Source: Anthostomella pinea
Taxonomy: Eukaryota; Ascomycota; Sordariomycetes; Xylariales; Xylariaceae
NCBI GenBank assembly: GCA_963556695.1
Contig: CAUWAG010000006.1
Location: forward strand, 4,216,001-4,280,000
DNA length: 64,000 nucleotides
Reading direction: 5' to 3'
The position numbers and the translations under genes are program-made. The notes beneath the pieces were generated by a model. The model did not search any database and was not told where the DNA came from. It saw only the letters and a program-made list of their open reading frames with translations. Shown here one piece after another: positions 34,148-44,789 of the stretch (positions within the stretch are counted from its first letter, which is position 1; every line of letters begins with the position of its first letter).

Positions 34148-36003
34148 ACGTTGCTAACAAGCGAGTTGGCATTACAAGCGAGTTGACACTCGTCATAAAC
34201 ACTCTAACTGCCATGTGAAATAACTTCACCACAACGCATTCAATTCAATTCAATTAATTGGATTCCTCTTCTTCAGAGGTTTCTATCTCTACTGTACAAA
34301 TTTGCGCATTATGGCCAGTGTTGCCGCAAATACCACACCGTCACTCACGCGCTGCCGTCCTCCTTGGACGATGACTATCTTTACCCATTTCCTGTCTTGT
34401 CAGCTCAGTACTTTCCTTTATAGCCTGAAGACCTATTATATCTTTAACAGAAAATCTTTTTTCTTTTATCAGACATTTATTTTTTATTTTCTGGTATTTA
34501 TTTAGTAAGTGATTGGTCTCCTCTAGCTCGCGGACCCGAGAATCAACCAAAGCAACCTTCTGCATAGAACTATATGTAGCCTTTGAAAACAAGCTCAATG
34601 CATCAATTCTTGATATAAGTGAGCTTCTCTAGTGATTTCTGACTCAATTCTGGACATAAACCAATTGGTTTACTACTTCATTAATGGTGTAGGCGTCTTT
34701 AAAGTCCAAATAGTGGGTGGCAGATTTGGGTCTGGTGACAGTGTTCGTATGACAACGACAGCATCCAGCTTTGAAATGACACTTTCTGGGTCAAAAAGAA
34801 CAAGGTCAGTGGTACTGAAACCTGCTCGGATGTTTCCTGGTGTCATTGTAGCATTATGTGCTTCACAATGCTGTGAGGAAGTCCTCCTTTGAAACATGGG
34901 TTATATGACGCCGGATGAGATCCTCAATTGAGCGACTATAAGCTTGTTTGAGTGGGTTGAAACAACTGACATCTAAAGGCTGGAGCCTATGTGACGAGTG
35001 AGCAGGCATACAAAGAGTAATGATGCTATTATTCTGGCAATAATTCTCAAAGACCTGGGAATGATGGCTTTTGTGACCATCTAGGATGAGGAGGCGTTTA
35101 CCAGCAGTCATACGCAATCTGTTATACTTGTCAAAATGCTGAATTCATTTCAAACCGATCTTATTAGTAGTCCATCTATTGTCAGACACAGCCACCTTCC
35201 AATCGCGTGGTAATGTTGTGTTGTAATACCATGATGCGAGGTGGGTTTTGCCTTATAGAATGATGAACGCGGGACCACCTAACCATCAGTATTGATAATA
35301 AAGATTGCTATAGACCATTCTTTATTGCTTTGCTGAGCTTGTTTAGGCCTGCCACTTCTTTCGGTGCTTATAATGACTATGTCGGACCCAATAATGCCCA
35401 TCATAAACCCAGTCTTATCAAAGTTATAAATGTCCGCGTCTTAAATACCATGTTTTGCGATTGCCGCTGCAACTTGGCAAAATCACGCGCAATACGCGTC
35501 TGGATCTTTGTTCAAGACCCTCTGGTAATCCATCTTCCGATGAAAACGCGTCTTGAGGCCTGGTGTGCGTTTAATGAAGTTACACATCCAGTTCTTTCTA
35601 ACGCGTTCAGCCTCACATGCCGCCAATAATTGATTCGCCATATCTTCAACATAACTGTGCCGGGGTGGAAATACTCGCGCATCCAGGTCAAGAATGAAGG
35701 AAAGAATGGCATTCTCTTCAAAAACTGTAAGTTTCAAAGTATTAGGCATGCTGTCACGTTGTGATAGCATTCCTTTGATTCTATTGCTCAAAGTGGAACA
35801 ATAGATATTAAAGAGTTTCGTAACCTGAAATATAAAAATATAAGGGTCACGTTGTTTAGCTTGGACAGCTAGCTGTAAGTCTGATTTATTGTAACGCAGT
35901 GACTTTGTTATTGGTGGAGATATAATGGTTTGAATTGTGTTGGTTGGAAAGTTCATGACGAGTGCTAACTCGCTTGTAATGCCAACTCGCTTGTCAGCTA
36001 CTT
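34148..36003 (-). mobile_element. Fot1-like DNA transposon copy C, RIP-mutated
   Basis: About 1,856 bp and collinear with copy B over its full length. The left terminal repeat begins ACGTTGCTAACAAGCGAG next to TA at 34146-34147; the right end (CTTGTCAGCTAC, about 36001) has a mutated target copy. Against copy B the differences are overwhelmingly C-to-T or G-to-A. Confidence 0.88.
34341..35893 (-). pseudogene. Fot1-like transposase of copy C
   Basis: Same domain order as copy B, but the start codon is lost (KSLRYNKSD replaces MAPRYNESD) and there are many stops. Pieces such as MDYQRVLNKDPDAY, LLILDGHKSHHS and SDLQLAVQAKQRDP remain legible. Non-functional. Confidence 0.85.
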
Positions 36004-36433
36004 TCAGATTTTATACCCTTTATAATTTAAAAAAAAGTCGTAATAAAGTAACGGCGTAAACCTTTATACTGTTTTTTACCAAGCAAGTTTAAAGTTTAAT
36101 TAAGGTATAATACAAAGTGTTATTATATAAATCTAGTTATTTTTATATAAACGCTTATAGAAGTGCTTAAATAAGTTATAACGAGTTGATTATTTACCTT
36201 ATTTAATAACTTATGAACTTGTTATAACATATAAATTTAAAGGCTAAGAATAAATTATACGTATTATTATAATAACTTATATAATATTAAAGCTATAAAT
36301 CAATTACAAGGTATAAATATATTAATATTTTTTTAATATTTTTTAATATTTTTTAATATTCTTTAATATTTTTTAATATTTTTTAATATTCTTTGGGAAA
36401 ATTTTATTTTTTTTATTTTTTTTAAAATTCTTC
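36004..36433. other. AT-rich block with short TTTTTTAATAT-type repeats
   Basis: No gene. About 36330-36395 holds a tandem run of TTTTTTAATAT-like units leading into the satellite at 36434. Confidence 0.6.
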
Positions 36434-36702
36434 ACATTATCAATATTATCAATATTATCTATATTATCTATATTATCTATATTATCTATATTATCTATAT
36501 TATCTATATTATCTATATTATCTATATTATCTATATTATCTATATTATCTATATTATCTATATTATCTATATTATCCATATTATCCATATTATCTATATT
36601 ATCTATATTATCCATATTATCCATATTATCCATATTATCTATATTATCTATATTATCCATATTATCCATGTTATTCATATTATTCATATTATTCATATTA
36701 TT
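36434..36702. repeat. 9-bp minisatellite (ATTATCTAT type)
   Basis: About 30 units of a 9-bp repeat, ATTATCTAT with ATTATCCAT and ATTATTCAT variants. On the - strand it can be translated as repeating Asn-Met/Ile-Asp, but this is a by-product of the repeat unit being a multiple of three. Confidence 0.9.
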
Positions 36703-37220
36703 AATAAATAAAAGTTATTTAAAATGTAAATAAGGCTGTACTGAATTTAGCCGTAACGTAGTTTAAACTAAGTAAAAAAAAGAGGTATAAGTAGGCTTAA
36801 AAAGTATATAAAGGGTTAATCCCATTTTTAATAGCGTAAAAAGTAGTAAAAGGTTATACAGCTGAGAATTGCCCCGTAAAACAGGTGCTTAAAATGGCAT
36901 ATTCAAGCCACTATTTCCAAAAGCGGCCTTACCATCCTTTATTATAGTTGGTTAAAGGTTAAGTGTTTAATTAAATAAATTAAGTATATAATCGAAAACA
37001 AGTTAAATGCTTATTTACTAAATAAAGAGGTTATTTAAACACAAATGAAATACTTAATTAAATTGTTAGATATTTAATTAAATAAAAGGTAAATGATTCA
37101 TTGCTAATATAGTCGTACAGCGTAAATATCTTAACATACGATTATTTAAGGCTTAAATATAAACATTTAAAGATATCTTTATTTATTTAATATAACAACG
37201 ACCAATTTAATAATATCATT
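36703..37220. other. AT-rich gene-free block
   Basis: No gene seen. Confidence 0.65.
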
Positions 37221-37225
37221 GTTAA

Positions 37226-37429
37226 TGTTGGATCTATGCAATTCCAGCCTGCAAACCATCTATACCAAGACCCACATGTATGATTAGATAAGAGATTAGA
37301 TACCGGATTGCGAGATTACTTAGCCAGACCTTCAGGTCCAGCTAGACCTCCCAATCCAACCATTAGCAACATCATAACCTTGACCCTATACTCAAGTATT
37401 ATGATTGATCGTTCAAGCCTGTTCTAACA
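37226..37429. mobile_element. Solo LTR with GTTAA target duplication
   Basis: 204 bp of the TGTTGGATC family, ending TTCTAACA, flanked by GTTAA at 37221-37225 and 37430-37434. It has a few C-to-T/G-to-A differences from the copy at 31825. Confidence 0.9.
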
Positions 37430-37434
37430 GTTAA

Positions 37435-37786
37435 TATATTATTAAATAACGGGAAAATCTTAAAATTAGCTATGGATTAAGTATATAAGTATATACTTTT
37501 ATCGAAAGGTTATATTTAATTAGCTGGCAGCACTTATTAGACTGGATATAAACACTTTAAATACAATTGTTTTAGTCAAGCTTTTTAATAATAACTTATT
37601 TTTTAAAGGTTATAAGTTTTAAAAGTATAAGCAGTCGTTATAAACGGGTTTTATTTTTTATTTTTTAATATACTTAATAAGGTTATTTTACAACTAAATA
37701 TTATATTATATTATAATGAAGTAAATCTATTAGTTCTTTAATGTCCCTTTAACGAGTATCATACTTAAAGGCATTATTTTTAAGAT
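37435..37786. other. AT-rich margin of the gene-free block
   Basis: The last A/T-dominated stretch; base composition returns to normal at about 37795. Confidence 0.65.
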
Positions 37787-38194
37787 TTAACATTTTAGAT
37801 TGGTCGGTTTGCTTGGTTTGATGGTGACGCTGTCTCTCTTTAGCACCCGTTCAAAGATGCTGATGATGGGGGAGTCGAGGTCGACCCCGGCCGCGTTCAC
37901 CAGTCCCCTGCATTTTTGGAGTCTGAGAATCCCCAGCGCTGCGGGAGGGAATTGGGGGCAGGGGGACTCCAACAGTTCCCTGCATTTTTGGAGTCTGAGA
38001 ATCCCCAGCGCTGCGGGAGGGAATTGGGGGCAGGGGGACTCCAACAGATAGTCTCGCTGTGATGGCACCGTTTCCAAAACGGCCTGGACGGACGCGGGGC
38101 CAGTCACATTATGCCTTTTGCTGCAATGGACTGTTCTTATAGACCCTGTGTCGTTTGATAGCCTCGGTGTTGTCGGGTGTGCCATACCTTGCAT
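37787..38194 (-). CDS. Uncharacterised protein with an internal 24-residue tandem duplication
   Basis: An open frame ending at 37787 at the edge of the AT-rich block. It contains two consecutive identical 24-residue copies beginning LLESPCPQFPPAALGILRL, then GLVNAAGVDLDSPIISIFER. The N-terminal start is uncertain, as a frame-open region continues upstream to about 38300 in another frame. No domain is recognised. The C-terminus may be artificial because it runs into the AT-rich block. Confidence 0.35.
   Translation of the reverse strand: MQGMAHPTTPRLSNDTGSIRTVHCSKRHNVTGPASVQAVLETVPSQRDYLLESPCPQFPPAALGILRLQKCRELLESPCPQFPPAALGILRLQKCRGLVNAAGVDLDSPIISIFERVLKRDSVTIKPSKPTNLKC
37904..38047. repeat. 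Two tandem copies of a 72-bp unit
   Basis: 37904-37975 and 37976-38047 are nearly identical (difference at the first bases only). 72 bp is a multiple of three, so the duplication keeps the - strand frame open. Confidence 0.9.
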
Positions 38195-38484
38195 AGGGCT
38201 TCAAACACAGGCCCGAAGGTAGCCACACGTAACGCAGGCAAATCAGCGGAGAGTTTCCATCAGAATCTAGGACTCGAAGTCGTGAAGAAAGTCGTATCAA
38301 TAGGGCTAGTTTACAGGTTGCTCACATTCTGGTCTTATGGGTAAAGCTCTCCGATGCCCATACTTGTAGCCCAACCATCAAAGGGAAACATCAAAGAGAA
38401 ATGCTAAGAAATTAGAAGCAACGACTATACGCCGGAAGAGAACCACTCCAAGTTCACCAAATCCATAACCCCTACAAGCAATGC

Positions 38485-39342
38485 CTAGTCGGGCAACCCG
38501 ACAGAGCTAGGTGAACCACCCGGTACCGACGTGACGGCTTGCAGCATGATATCCTGCATGCGCTTCTGAGCCGGGATAAACTGGAAAGCCGGATGTGTGG
38601 CAGCCAGTAAGGCGACCAGAAGAGTCAGGAAGGCGATCACCATATAAGAAGCGTGCAATTCTGCTTTCGTGGCGTGTCCCCCGTTCTTTGGGGCCAACGG
38701 TCCAACCATCTTCTTGAGGGGCTCGACCGAGTATTTCTTGCCAGCGACAAGACCCCTCTGCATCCCCGGAAGCCCGTCCATACTCCACGCGTTCTTGAGC
38801 GCCCAGTAGCGGTCCATGCTCTCCTTTTCGTTCCCCTCCAAGAACTTCTTCTCCTTCTTCTCGAAGAACTCGTTCAGCGTCGTCCGGTACTCCTTGAAGT
38901 CGTAGAACGGCACCGAGAAGCCGCACGAAGTGCCGACCTGATGGATGTCCACAACGATGATGGACCTCGTGCCAGGAATGCATGTGATGTTTTCCCTCTC
39001 CACCATGTCTGCGAACTCCTGCGTCCCGTTCTCCAAGACGCGGCCTTTGCCCCAGAGCCTCATGATGCGAGCCGGGCCTTGGAATGCGTTGAAGAGGACG
39101 GTGATGCGACCGTTGCTGGGCTCGACGAGATGAGATATTGTCTCATTGCCAGATCCTGTGAGGTCCTGGTACCAGAAGGTTCTCGTGTCTGGGATGCCGA
39201 AGAACTGGCCGCCCTCGCCGCCCTTGGGTGAGACGTTAACGTGGCCGTTGGCTGACAGCGGCGCCGTCGACACCCAGAAGACCTTCTGAGCTAGTATCCA
39301 TTTGATGAGGGAGTCGGGTATGGTTTCGAAGAATGCACCCAT
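38485..39342 (-). CDS. Pyridoxamine 5'-phosphate oxidase-like protein with a C-terminal membrane segment
   Basis: An intact single-exon 285-aa frame starting MGAFFETIPDSLIKWI. The N-terminal two thirds resemble the fungal PNPOx-like split-barrel flavin-binding family (VFWVSTAPLSANGHVNVSPKG, ITVLFNAFQGPARIMRLWG, CGFSVPFYDF). A hydrophobic stretch near residues 233-255 (SYMVIAFLTLLVALLAA) suggests a C-terminal membrane anchor, unusual for soluble PNPOx enzymes. The substrate is unknown; many family members are not true vitamin B6 oxidases. Confidence 0.8.
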   Translation of the reverse strand: MGAFFETIPDSLIKWILAQKVFWVSTAPLSANGHVNVSPKGGEGGQFFGIPDTRTFWYQDLTGSGNETISHLVEPSNGRITVLFNAFQGPARIMRLWGKGRVLENGTQEFADMVERENITCIPGTRSIIVVDIHQVGTSCGFSVPFYDFKEYRTTLNEFFEKKEKKFLEGNEKESMDRYWALKNAWSMDGLPGMQRGLVAGKKYSVEPLKKMVGPLAPKNGGHATKAELHASYMVIAFLTLLVALLAATHPAFQFIPAQKRMQDIMLQAVTSVPGGSPSSVGLPD

Positions 39343-39969
39343 CGTGACATGCGAGCGTGGTGTGCGAGATACTGCCGATCGGGGAGGTCCGTCGTTATGC
39401 GATGGTGCAGAAACGCTTGCTGGCCGTAGGCTCCCGTTCTGTGGTAACTCCGAGGTCTATGTGACTCATGTCAGGCCCGCTAAATTGAGAGAATCAGATA
39501 GGGGAACATCAATAGCCATGTGGAGATTTGATCCAGGACCTCTCGGTCAGATGAAGCAGTGGAGATGGGGGATCCGGGAAGGAGTGCGGAGGTGGAGTCG
39601 AACTCTATTGCGACGTCGCGCATGAAGCGGGTTGGTTCCATTGTTTTTGGAGCTGTGCCGATGTCGGTGCCGAGCTTCGACTTACCTAGGCCCGGCATCT
39701 CGTCGACAGCGAGGGTACGGCGGCGCATGCAGCAGCATGCCCAACCAAGAACCCAAGGGGATGGATATTGTTGGATTAAAGGTGAGCCCAGAGGGCACCT
39801 TGATAGGTAGACACCGGAACCTAGTTGTTCCGTCCCGATCCAGCTCCCTCTGGCACAAAACGGCCACGGTCGCACAAGGACATTCTAGACAGACAGAGAA
39901 TACACATACACACTTCAACCTCACGATTGGCTCAAATCTGACATCTGTAGAACCCCCCGAGCCCTCATC
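39343..39969. other. Spacer, no supported gene
   Basis: Upstream side of the PNPOx-like gene and downstream side of the relic that follows. The frames seen are antisense or low quality. Confidence 0.4.
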
Positions 39970-40509
39970 CCATGCGTCGGGGAAGGACGATGCCTGCCGG
40001 TTTAAGACGGGGGAATTCGAAGTGCAGGCAGCGACGAAATTTTTGAAGATGGCACTGCCATGACCAGAGTCAATCTCATAGTAGTAATTCAAGTCTCTTA
40101 ATCTTCCAGGTCCATCGTCCATCGGCTCCCGTAGTTCCTTTGTCGGGTCGTTTTTATCTGGATACATCTTGAAGGTACGGAAGAGCATACCACAGGCGGT
40201 GAGCAGATAGATCTTGTCGATGCCTCCCTGTTCCAAGCAGGTTCAGCCAGCCAACTCGATCTGCGAATCGACTGCCTGGGTTTTCCTGCCGGGTCGTTTC
40301 AATTCCCAGTACGCGGCGGAAATAATGCCCCCACTGGCATCGTCGTCAAATTGTACTTTGCGGCTCAGAGCCCAACCTACTCTTCTTCGATTTGTATTGT
40401 CTCCAGGAGGGGTCTCAAGAGTAGTGATGTAGGTATCCACGGCACAGCGAAGAATGCGATTGTGAGATGGCTCACGAATAACCCGCCGATCTTCATCCAG
40501 ATCACTCAA
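39970..40509 (-). pseudogene. PD-(D/E)XK nuclease-like relic
   Basis: Two - strand frames join at a single TGA at 40240-40242: upstream ends DSQIELAG, downstream resumes TCLEQGGIDKIYLLTACG. A TGG (Trp) to TGA change explains the break. The YWELKRPGRKTQ segment fits the E-x-K part of a PD-(D/E)XK fold as seen in fungal nuclease-like proteins, with an Asp about 13 residues before. No ATG start is present and the C-terminus fades after NFVAACTS. The family assignment is tentative. Confidence 0.4.
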
Positions 40510-40534
40510 GCAGAGAAAGACTTATCACCAATCA

Positions 40535-40965
40535 GCCTTGCACCGTTCCTAGGCATCGGTGCGACACTGCCGCAATACCAAGCCACAGAAGCGCACACAA
40601 GTGTCAAACCAGCGCAAGACCAGTACCCGGTGTGGCACTTTTTCTACGGGATGTTGGCAGAGCCATCGATTCTCTCGTGGGTCCTCAAGCTTTCTGAAGG
40701 CACTTATCCCCAGTTGAGACCAGCTCGCACAAGAGGCGGTGTTCTTGTGGCCTGGGGAGGCAAGTACAGGGCAATGACGGTTGCTTCATCGAACAATACA
40801 AAAGCTTGGGTCGTGTATGGGCAAGCCTTTCTTGTCACAGAAGAAGTGTCAGAGAGCAAGATTCGCTTCTCCCAAAGTGAGCAGTATGATGTCATGCGCT
40901 GCGATATCGAGATGTTGGACACCGGCGAAAGCAACAGAGGCCTCACCTTCCGATTTGGCGCATGA
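40535..40965 (+). CDS. AIG2-like (gamma-glutamylcyclotransferase-fold) protein, start uncertain
   Basis: Residues HFFYGMLAEPSILSWVL, then RGGVLVAWGGKYRAM, VVYGQAFLV and SEQYDVMRCDIEM match the AIG2/GGCT fold (FFYGxL substrate loop, GGKYPA-like turn, YxVxxC). The frame is open from 40351 but lacks an early ATG, so a small 5' exon or a lost start is likely; a usable domain start is near LPQYQATEA (about 40568). It is divergent from the nuclease-like relic. Confidence 0.6.
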
Positions 40966-41239
40966 GAGCAAAGGTTGGGTTATTCCTAACACGGAGCCAC
41001 GATTAACACTACATACCACTGGGGGGAAGTCATGCTGTACCAGCTTTAACTCCTGGATTCATGTTTCCGCCCCTTACAGGAGCTCTTGGCCGCTTCGCCG
41101 GTGTCGGGTTCCTTGTCGTCCAGTAAAATTGTGGGTTGTAAAATGCAGCTTGCCGAATCACAACAAACTTTTATTCTTTCCCCTCAACTTTCCCAGAAGG
41201 CTCGTCTCCCTCCATGTCTCCCTCCTCTTGGGTTACAAA

Positions 41240-42560
41240 ATGTCAGACGAAGAATATGAACGCCTTACTCGCTACTGTACTCGCGAGATTCGTTGTGGGT
41301 TGTGCCGGTTTGCTTTGAAAACTGGAGACTTGGTCACAGGTGAGAGTATCATAGTGCCGTCACGATGCATGTAACGCTTACAAAAATCTAGTTGAGGTCG
41401 ATGATCTGAAACTCTCCTTTGAGTATAGCGAATATTCAAGGTATGAGCACGATTACGGAAACTCGCTGATCGCCATTCATATGTGTGGGAACCCTCAATG
41501 CCAATTCCTTTCTCGCGCGACCGCGGCGATCCCTTGTTTTCACCAGGAGTGCCGCGAACTTTCGCCGGCTAGATTGTCCCACAATTTTGTCACTGCGACA
41601 GAATTTTCCTTCGACCCAGAACCAGCCGAGACAGAAAGAATAGAAGGCATCCTTCAAATAGAGCTTACTTGTACGCTCTTTGACGGTACAACTTGGCCTA
41701 GACAACTTCCCTCGGAGGTCTGGCGAATGATTGCAGTGTTGCTGTTGAAGGAGTACTCGTCACTGAAATCAGAGGCTTTGAACCAAAGCCTCCGGGAAAG
41801 CTCAGAGGATTACGTCGACACGTCGGCAGACATCTATGCACAATATACGGCCATCAATGAGGTCCAGTACATCTGTTCTCTGAGCAACCGGAGGACTCCC
41901 GCGTCTACACTAATTGCGCGTGGTGATCCAGCTCAGCAGGTCTATGTTGGAGAAGATTACCTAGGTGTACAACAGCTACTGGTCAATCCCAGACCCTCGA
42001 CTGATGCCAACCTTTGGTGGACACGCCCGCACCGATGCATGGGGGCTGGAATTCGTGTGCTTTACGATGTACGTTGCATCAGCATAGATACCTACGGTGT
42101 GATGCTGACCTAGCATAACTAGGGCCTGAAAGTACGCCACGTGCTCTCGACAGAAGTGAACCAGAACAACTTAGACCTTGTGCGATTGTCAGTGCCCGGG
42201 GCTGCTCTTGCTTCCTTTGTCAATCTCGGTCGTCACCTTACTGCCCCTATTGATTATCGGAGGATTCGGATGAATCAACTACTGTGCAATTCTCCGGGCA
42301 CGTTTGGCTACATTGCGCATGTCGACTATGCCGGTACGAAGGCACTATATGCCCACACCTGTGAAACAAGCCTTGAACTTTATAAGAACTGCGATGGACT
42401 CGGTGTGTGGACATACATGCCCATCAACAAAGGCGAGTTTGTAAATGGCATTAGTGCTCGTATAAGGACCTCCTGGGGCTTTTATTACAGCGCACTCTAT
42501 GTAGGTTGGCCTGATACCTCCGGTTCGAGTATTTTGTTAACTGGTCCAGTTCTTCACTAA
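41240..42560 (+). CDS. Unknown fungal protein, N-terminal part of a gene split by element E
   Basis: Exons 41240-41339, 41392-42068 and 42123-42560 join in frame (introns GTGAGA...CTAG, 52 nt, and GTACGT...CTAG, 54 nt) to give 404 codons. It starts MSDEEYERLTRYCTREIRC, with a small Cys-rich N-terminus (CTREIRCGLC), a possible F-box-like segment (LPSEVWRMIAVLLL), and a C-terminal part containing GVWTYMPINKGEFV. The TAA at 42558 follows GPVLH and may itself be a mutated CAA, because the frame continues openly for about 33 codons to the TA where element E is inserted (42660). A compatible C-terminal segment is at 50851-51305. Function unknown. Confidence 0.6.
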
Positions 42561-42776
42561 CCATGGCCGGAAATCTGTCTTCAGAAAACATTTCAAGGAT
42601 ACTACGCAGCAGGGATTCCACGATCGCCATCTTCAGTCGCTTCCCCCGTCCCCAACTCGTACCATCCCCCCATAGAAGTCGGACACCCCCACTAGTCGGC
42701 CAGCCAAATTGTGGGGTCACCACCAAAACACCCCCTTATTCACCCACCCACGAATGAAGCTATTCAGATCGGAGAT

Positions 42777-44581
42777 TTATGGCAATATTATCATTTGAAA
42801 GCGCTGAAGCCGTTTACTCGTACAATGGTGCGGGCGCCGAATGGCTCGCCCTGAACGGGTGTGCCTAGGCTCCTGTACAGCCTCTAAAACCTCCTCTTTA
42901 GCCGAGTCTTTGTCTTCGTCCTCTGAATCCTCTGAATCCACAACTAGAATTTCTGCTTCATCCGTAAGGGCACCAGGAGTGATAGTACCACCCGTACTTA
43001 GTATCTGTGTGACTGTTCTGAATTTCCTGTTAGGATTAGGGACCTTTTTCCGCTTCTTAGGCCGTGCCCGCTCCAGTTCAGCCTCCAGAGCCTTGATCTT
43101 CTTATCCTTGATCATAAGCTCGGTCTCCTTAGCCTTGAACGTGTTCGCTATCTTCCTATACTTCAGCCTGGTCCCTGGAGATTTTTTTTTGCCGAAATCC
43201 ATGATCTGGCGGCTCGTAGTAGGCGTCCGCTGGTCTTCTGGTTCAGAGCTTTCAGGGGTATCAAGCTCAGGGGTCTTCCTCTTGTCTTCTTGTATCTCTG
43301 GGTGCTTTAAGCACTTCCTGCGGCTGATAGGATAACATCTAGTGACTCTAAAGCCAGAGAGGATATTTTGCTTTGTGAAGACAGCAGTTCTGGCCTTGCT
43401 ATAGCACCGGATGAAGTTGATCTTGTCAACAGGCGAGGCAGCCGTCAAGGAACTCAGCTCAGAGAGGAATTTCTGGTAGTATGCCTTCAAGGCATTATAG
43501 GGACCGTTATCCAGGGGTTGCGTGCCGTGACTAGTATGCGCAGGAAAGAAACAGAGCAATATATTATTGAGAAAACATATAGTCATGAATTCGTCCTATC
43601 AACACGCATTAGACCATATTAAATCAGGAAAAATTAGAGGAAGTCCATTTAAAACAAAGAAAAATCGTATATATATGGAGGTGTGGCTTTTGTGGCCATC
43701 CAGTATCAAGATGATAGCCTCAGACTGGTCTCCTTCTTGTTCTTCGTCTGCCTGTGGGAGGAAAATATCCTCCAGCCACTTGCAGGCTATAGCATTCGAA
43801 GTCCAGCCGTTCTCTGAACATATATAGTGCCAATCTGCGGTCTTTCGAAACTCGTTGATGAACCACTGCACTTGGAGGTCCTTCCTCTTGAAGATAATAC
43901 CTGGTTTGAGGATTTTTCTAGTTGCTGAGATGGTCTCGATAAAGGAGGTCCAGCTACGGCCCTGTGGGAACTTCAGGAAGGCTTTCTTGGTAGCAGAACT
44001 ATCTAAAACTAGGGAATCAATGCCTATGAATCTAATGAGATTTTTTCTAGAATTAAAGGGGTAGATATAACTACCAAAACCTGCCATAATGCCGCGCTTA
44101 TTGACATTATAGGTGTTCTTTGCTTCACTCAGCCGTAATCTTTGAGAATTTCGAAGAACCAGTTAACTGATTTGGGCGTGAACCCCTTGAAGCGTGCTGC
44201 TTCCATCCTTTTGCCGACTTTTGTCTTGATTTTGGGGTTGTGGCGCTTGAAGGCTGCCATAAAGGTGTCTCCTAGGGGGCCCTCATCTCCCTTCTTTCTC
44301 AACAGCTTCTTGACAATCTCACGAACCAGGGAGTGCAAAGGGGCTAGGCCAAGCTTTTCCTGTAATAGAATCCACTTGATTATAGTCTTTTTCTGGGCAG
44401 GGTATAGTCTCTGTTGCTGTGTGTGGGCTTCGGTTTTGGTAGCCTTGCGGTTGAGTCGATCAGATAGCGTTTGGTGCGGAATACTGTGTTTTTGACCGGC
44501 TTTTTGCATAGATAGGCCCTCATCTGTGATATCTAAGATGGCCGAAGCCATCTGATCCTCTGTATATGAATAGGGAGATAT
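42777..44581 (-). pseudogene. Pogo-like transposase of element E
   Basis: The start codon equivalent at 44581 is ATA, not ATG (reads ISPYSYTEDQMASAIL). A psq-type helix-turn-helix and CENP-B-like domain follow, then a TGA at 44129-44131 where element D has TGG, and a 1-nt deletion. The first catalytic position is altered (NVNKRG). The second catalytic Asp remains in LILDGHKSHTS. An intron splits the gene near 43600-43680, then ICFLNNILLCFFPAHTSHG follows, ending with an acidic region and TRSGRAIRRP. Inactive. Confidence 0.85.
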
Positions 44582-44681
44582 TTTGGGCGACTATACGATG
44601 CTGCAGTGCATACAGAACGAGGCTTCAAGAGAGCCGTGAAAATCTCTATTTGGTGTACCAAAAGCGGGGTAATAGCTCCTC

Positions 44682-44693
44682 AATTATGTAAAC
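44682..44693. repeat. Target-site copy 1 (AATTATGTAAAC)
   Basis: The first of three copies of AATTATGTAAAC. It marks the left border of the SINE insertion in element E. Confidence 0.88.
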
Positions 44694-44694
44694 C

Positions 44695-44789
44695 GGGCCG
44701 TATGGCGCAATGGTCAAATGCGCCTGGTTGTGTTCTCGTTTGTGCGGTGGGCGACGAGAACAAGTGGGTTCAAATCCTGCTATGGCCCC
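44695..44789 (+). ncRNA. tRNA-like head of the SINE with A and B boxes
   Basis: GGGCCGTA at the start pairs with TATGGCCC at about 44781-44788 as an acceptor stem. GGCGC...GCGCC closes a D-like arm around the A-box region (TGGCGCAATGG). GTTCTCG...CGAGAAC can pair as an anticodon or long variable arm. GGTTCAAATCC is a good B box within a 5-bp T arm. No CCA end or clean anticodon loop is seen, so it is not taken as a functional tRNA gene. Confidence 0.75.

Noticed and set aside
36373..36696. 107-codon frame of repeating Asn-Met/Ile-Asp on the - strand
   Set aside because: It is a translation of a 9-bp satellite in AT-rich DNA, with no promoter or splice context.
38653..39231. 192-codon + strand frame opposite the PNPOx-like gene
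   Set aside because: It is an antisense shadow; the - strand reading has family motifs and an ATG start.
44695..44789. Functional tRNA gene
   Set aside because: It has A and B boxes and an acceptor-like stem but no clean anticodon loop, and it is the head of a larger insertion with target duplications.
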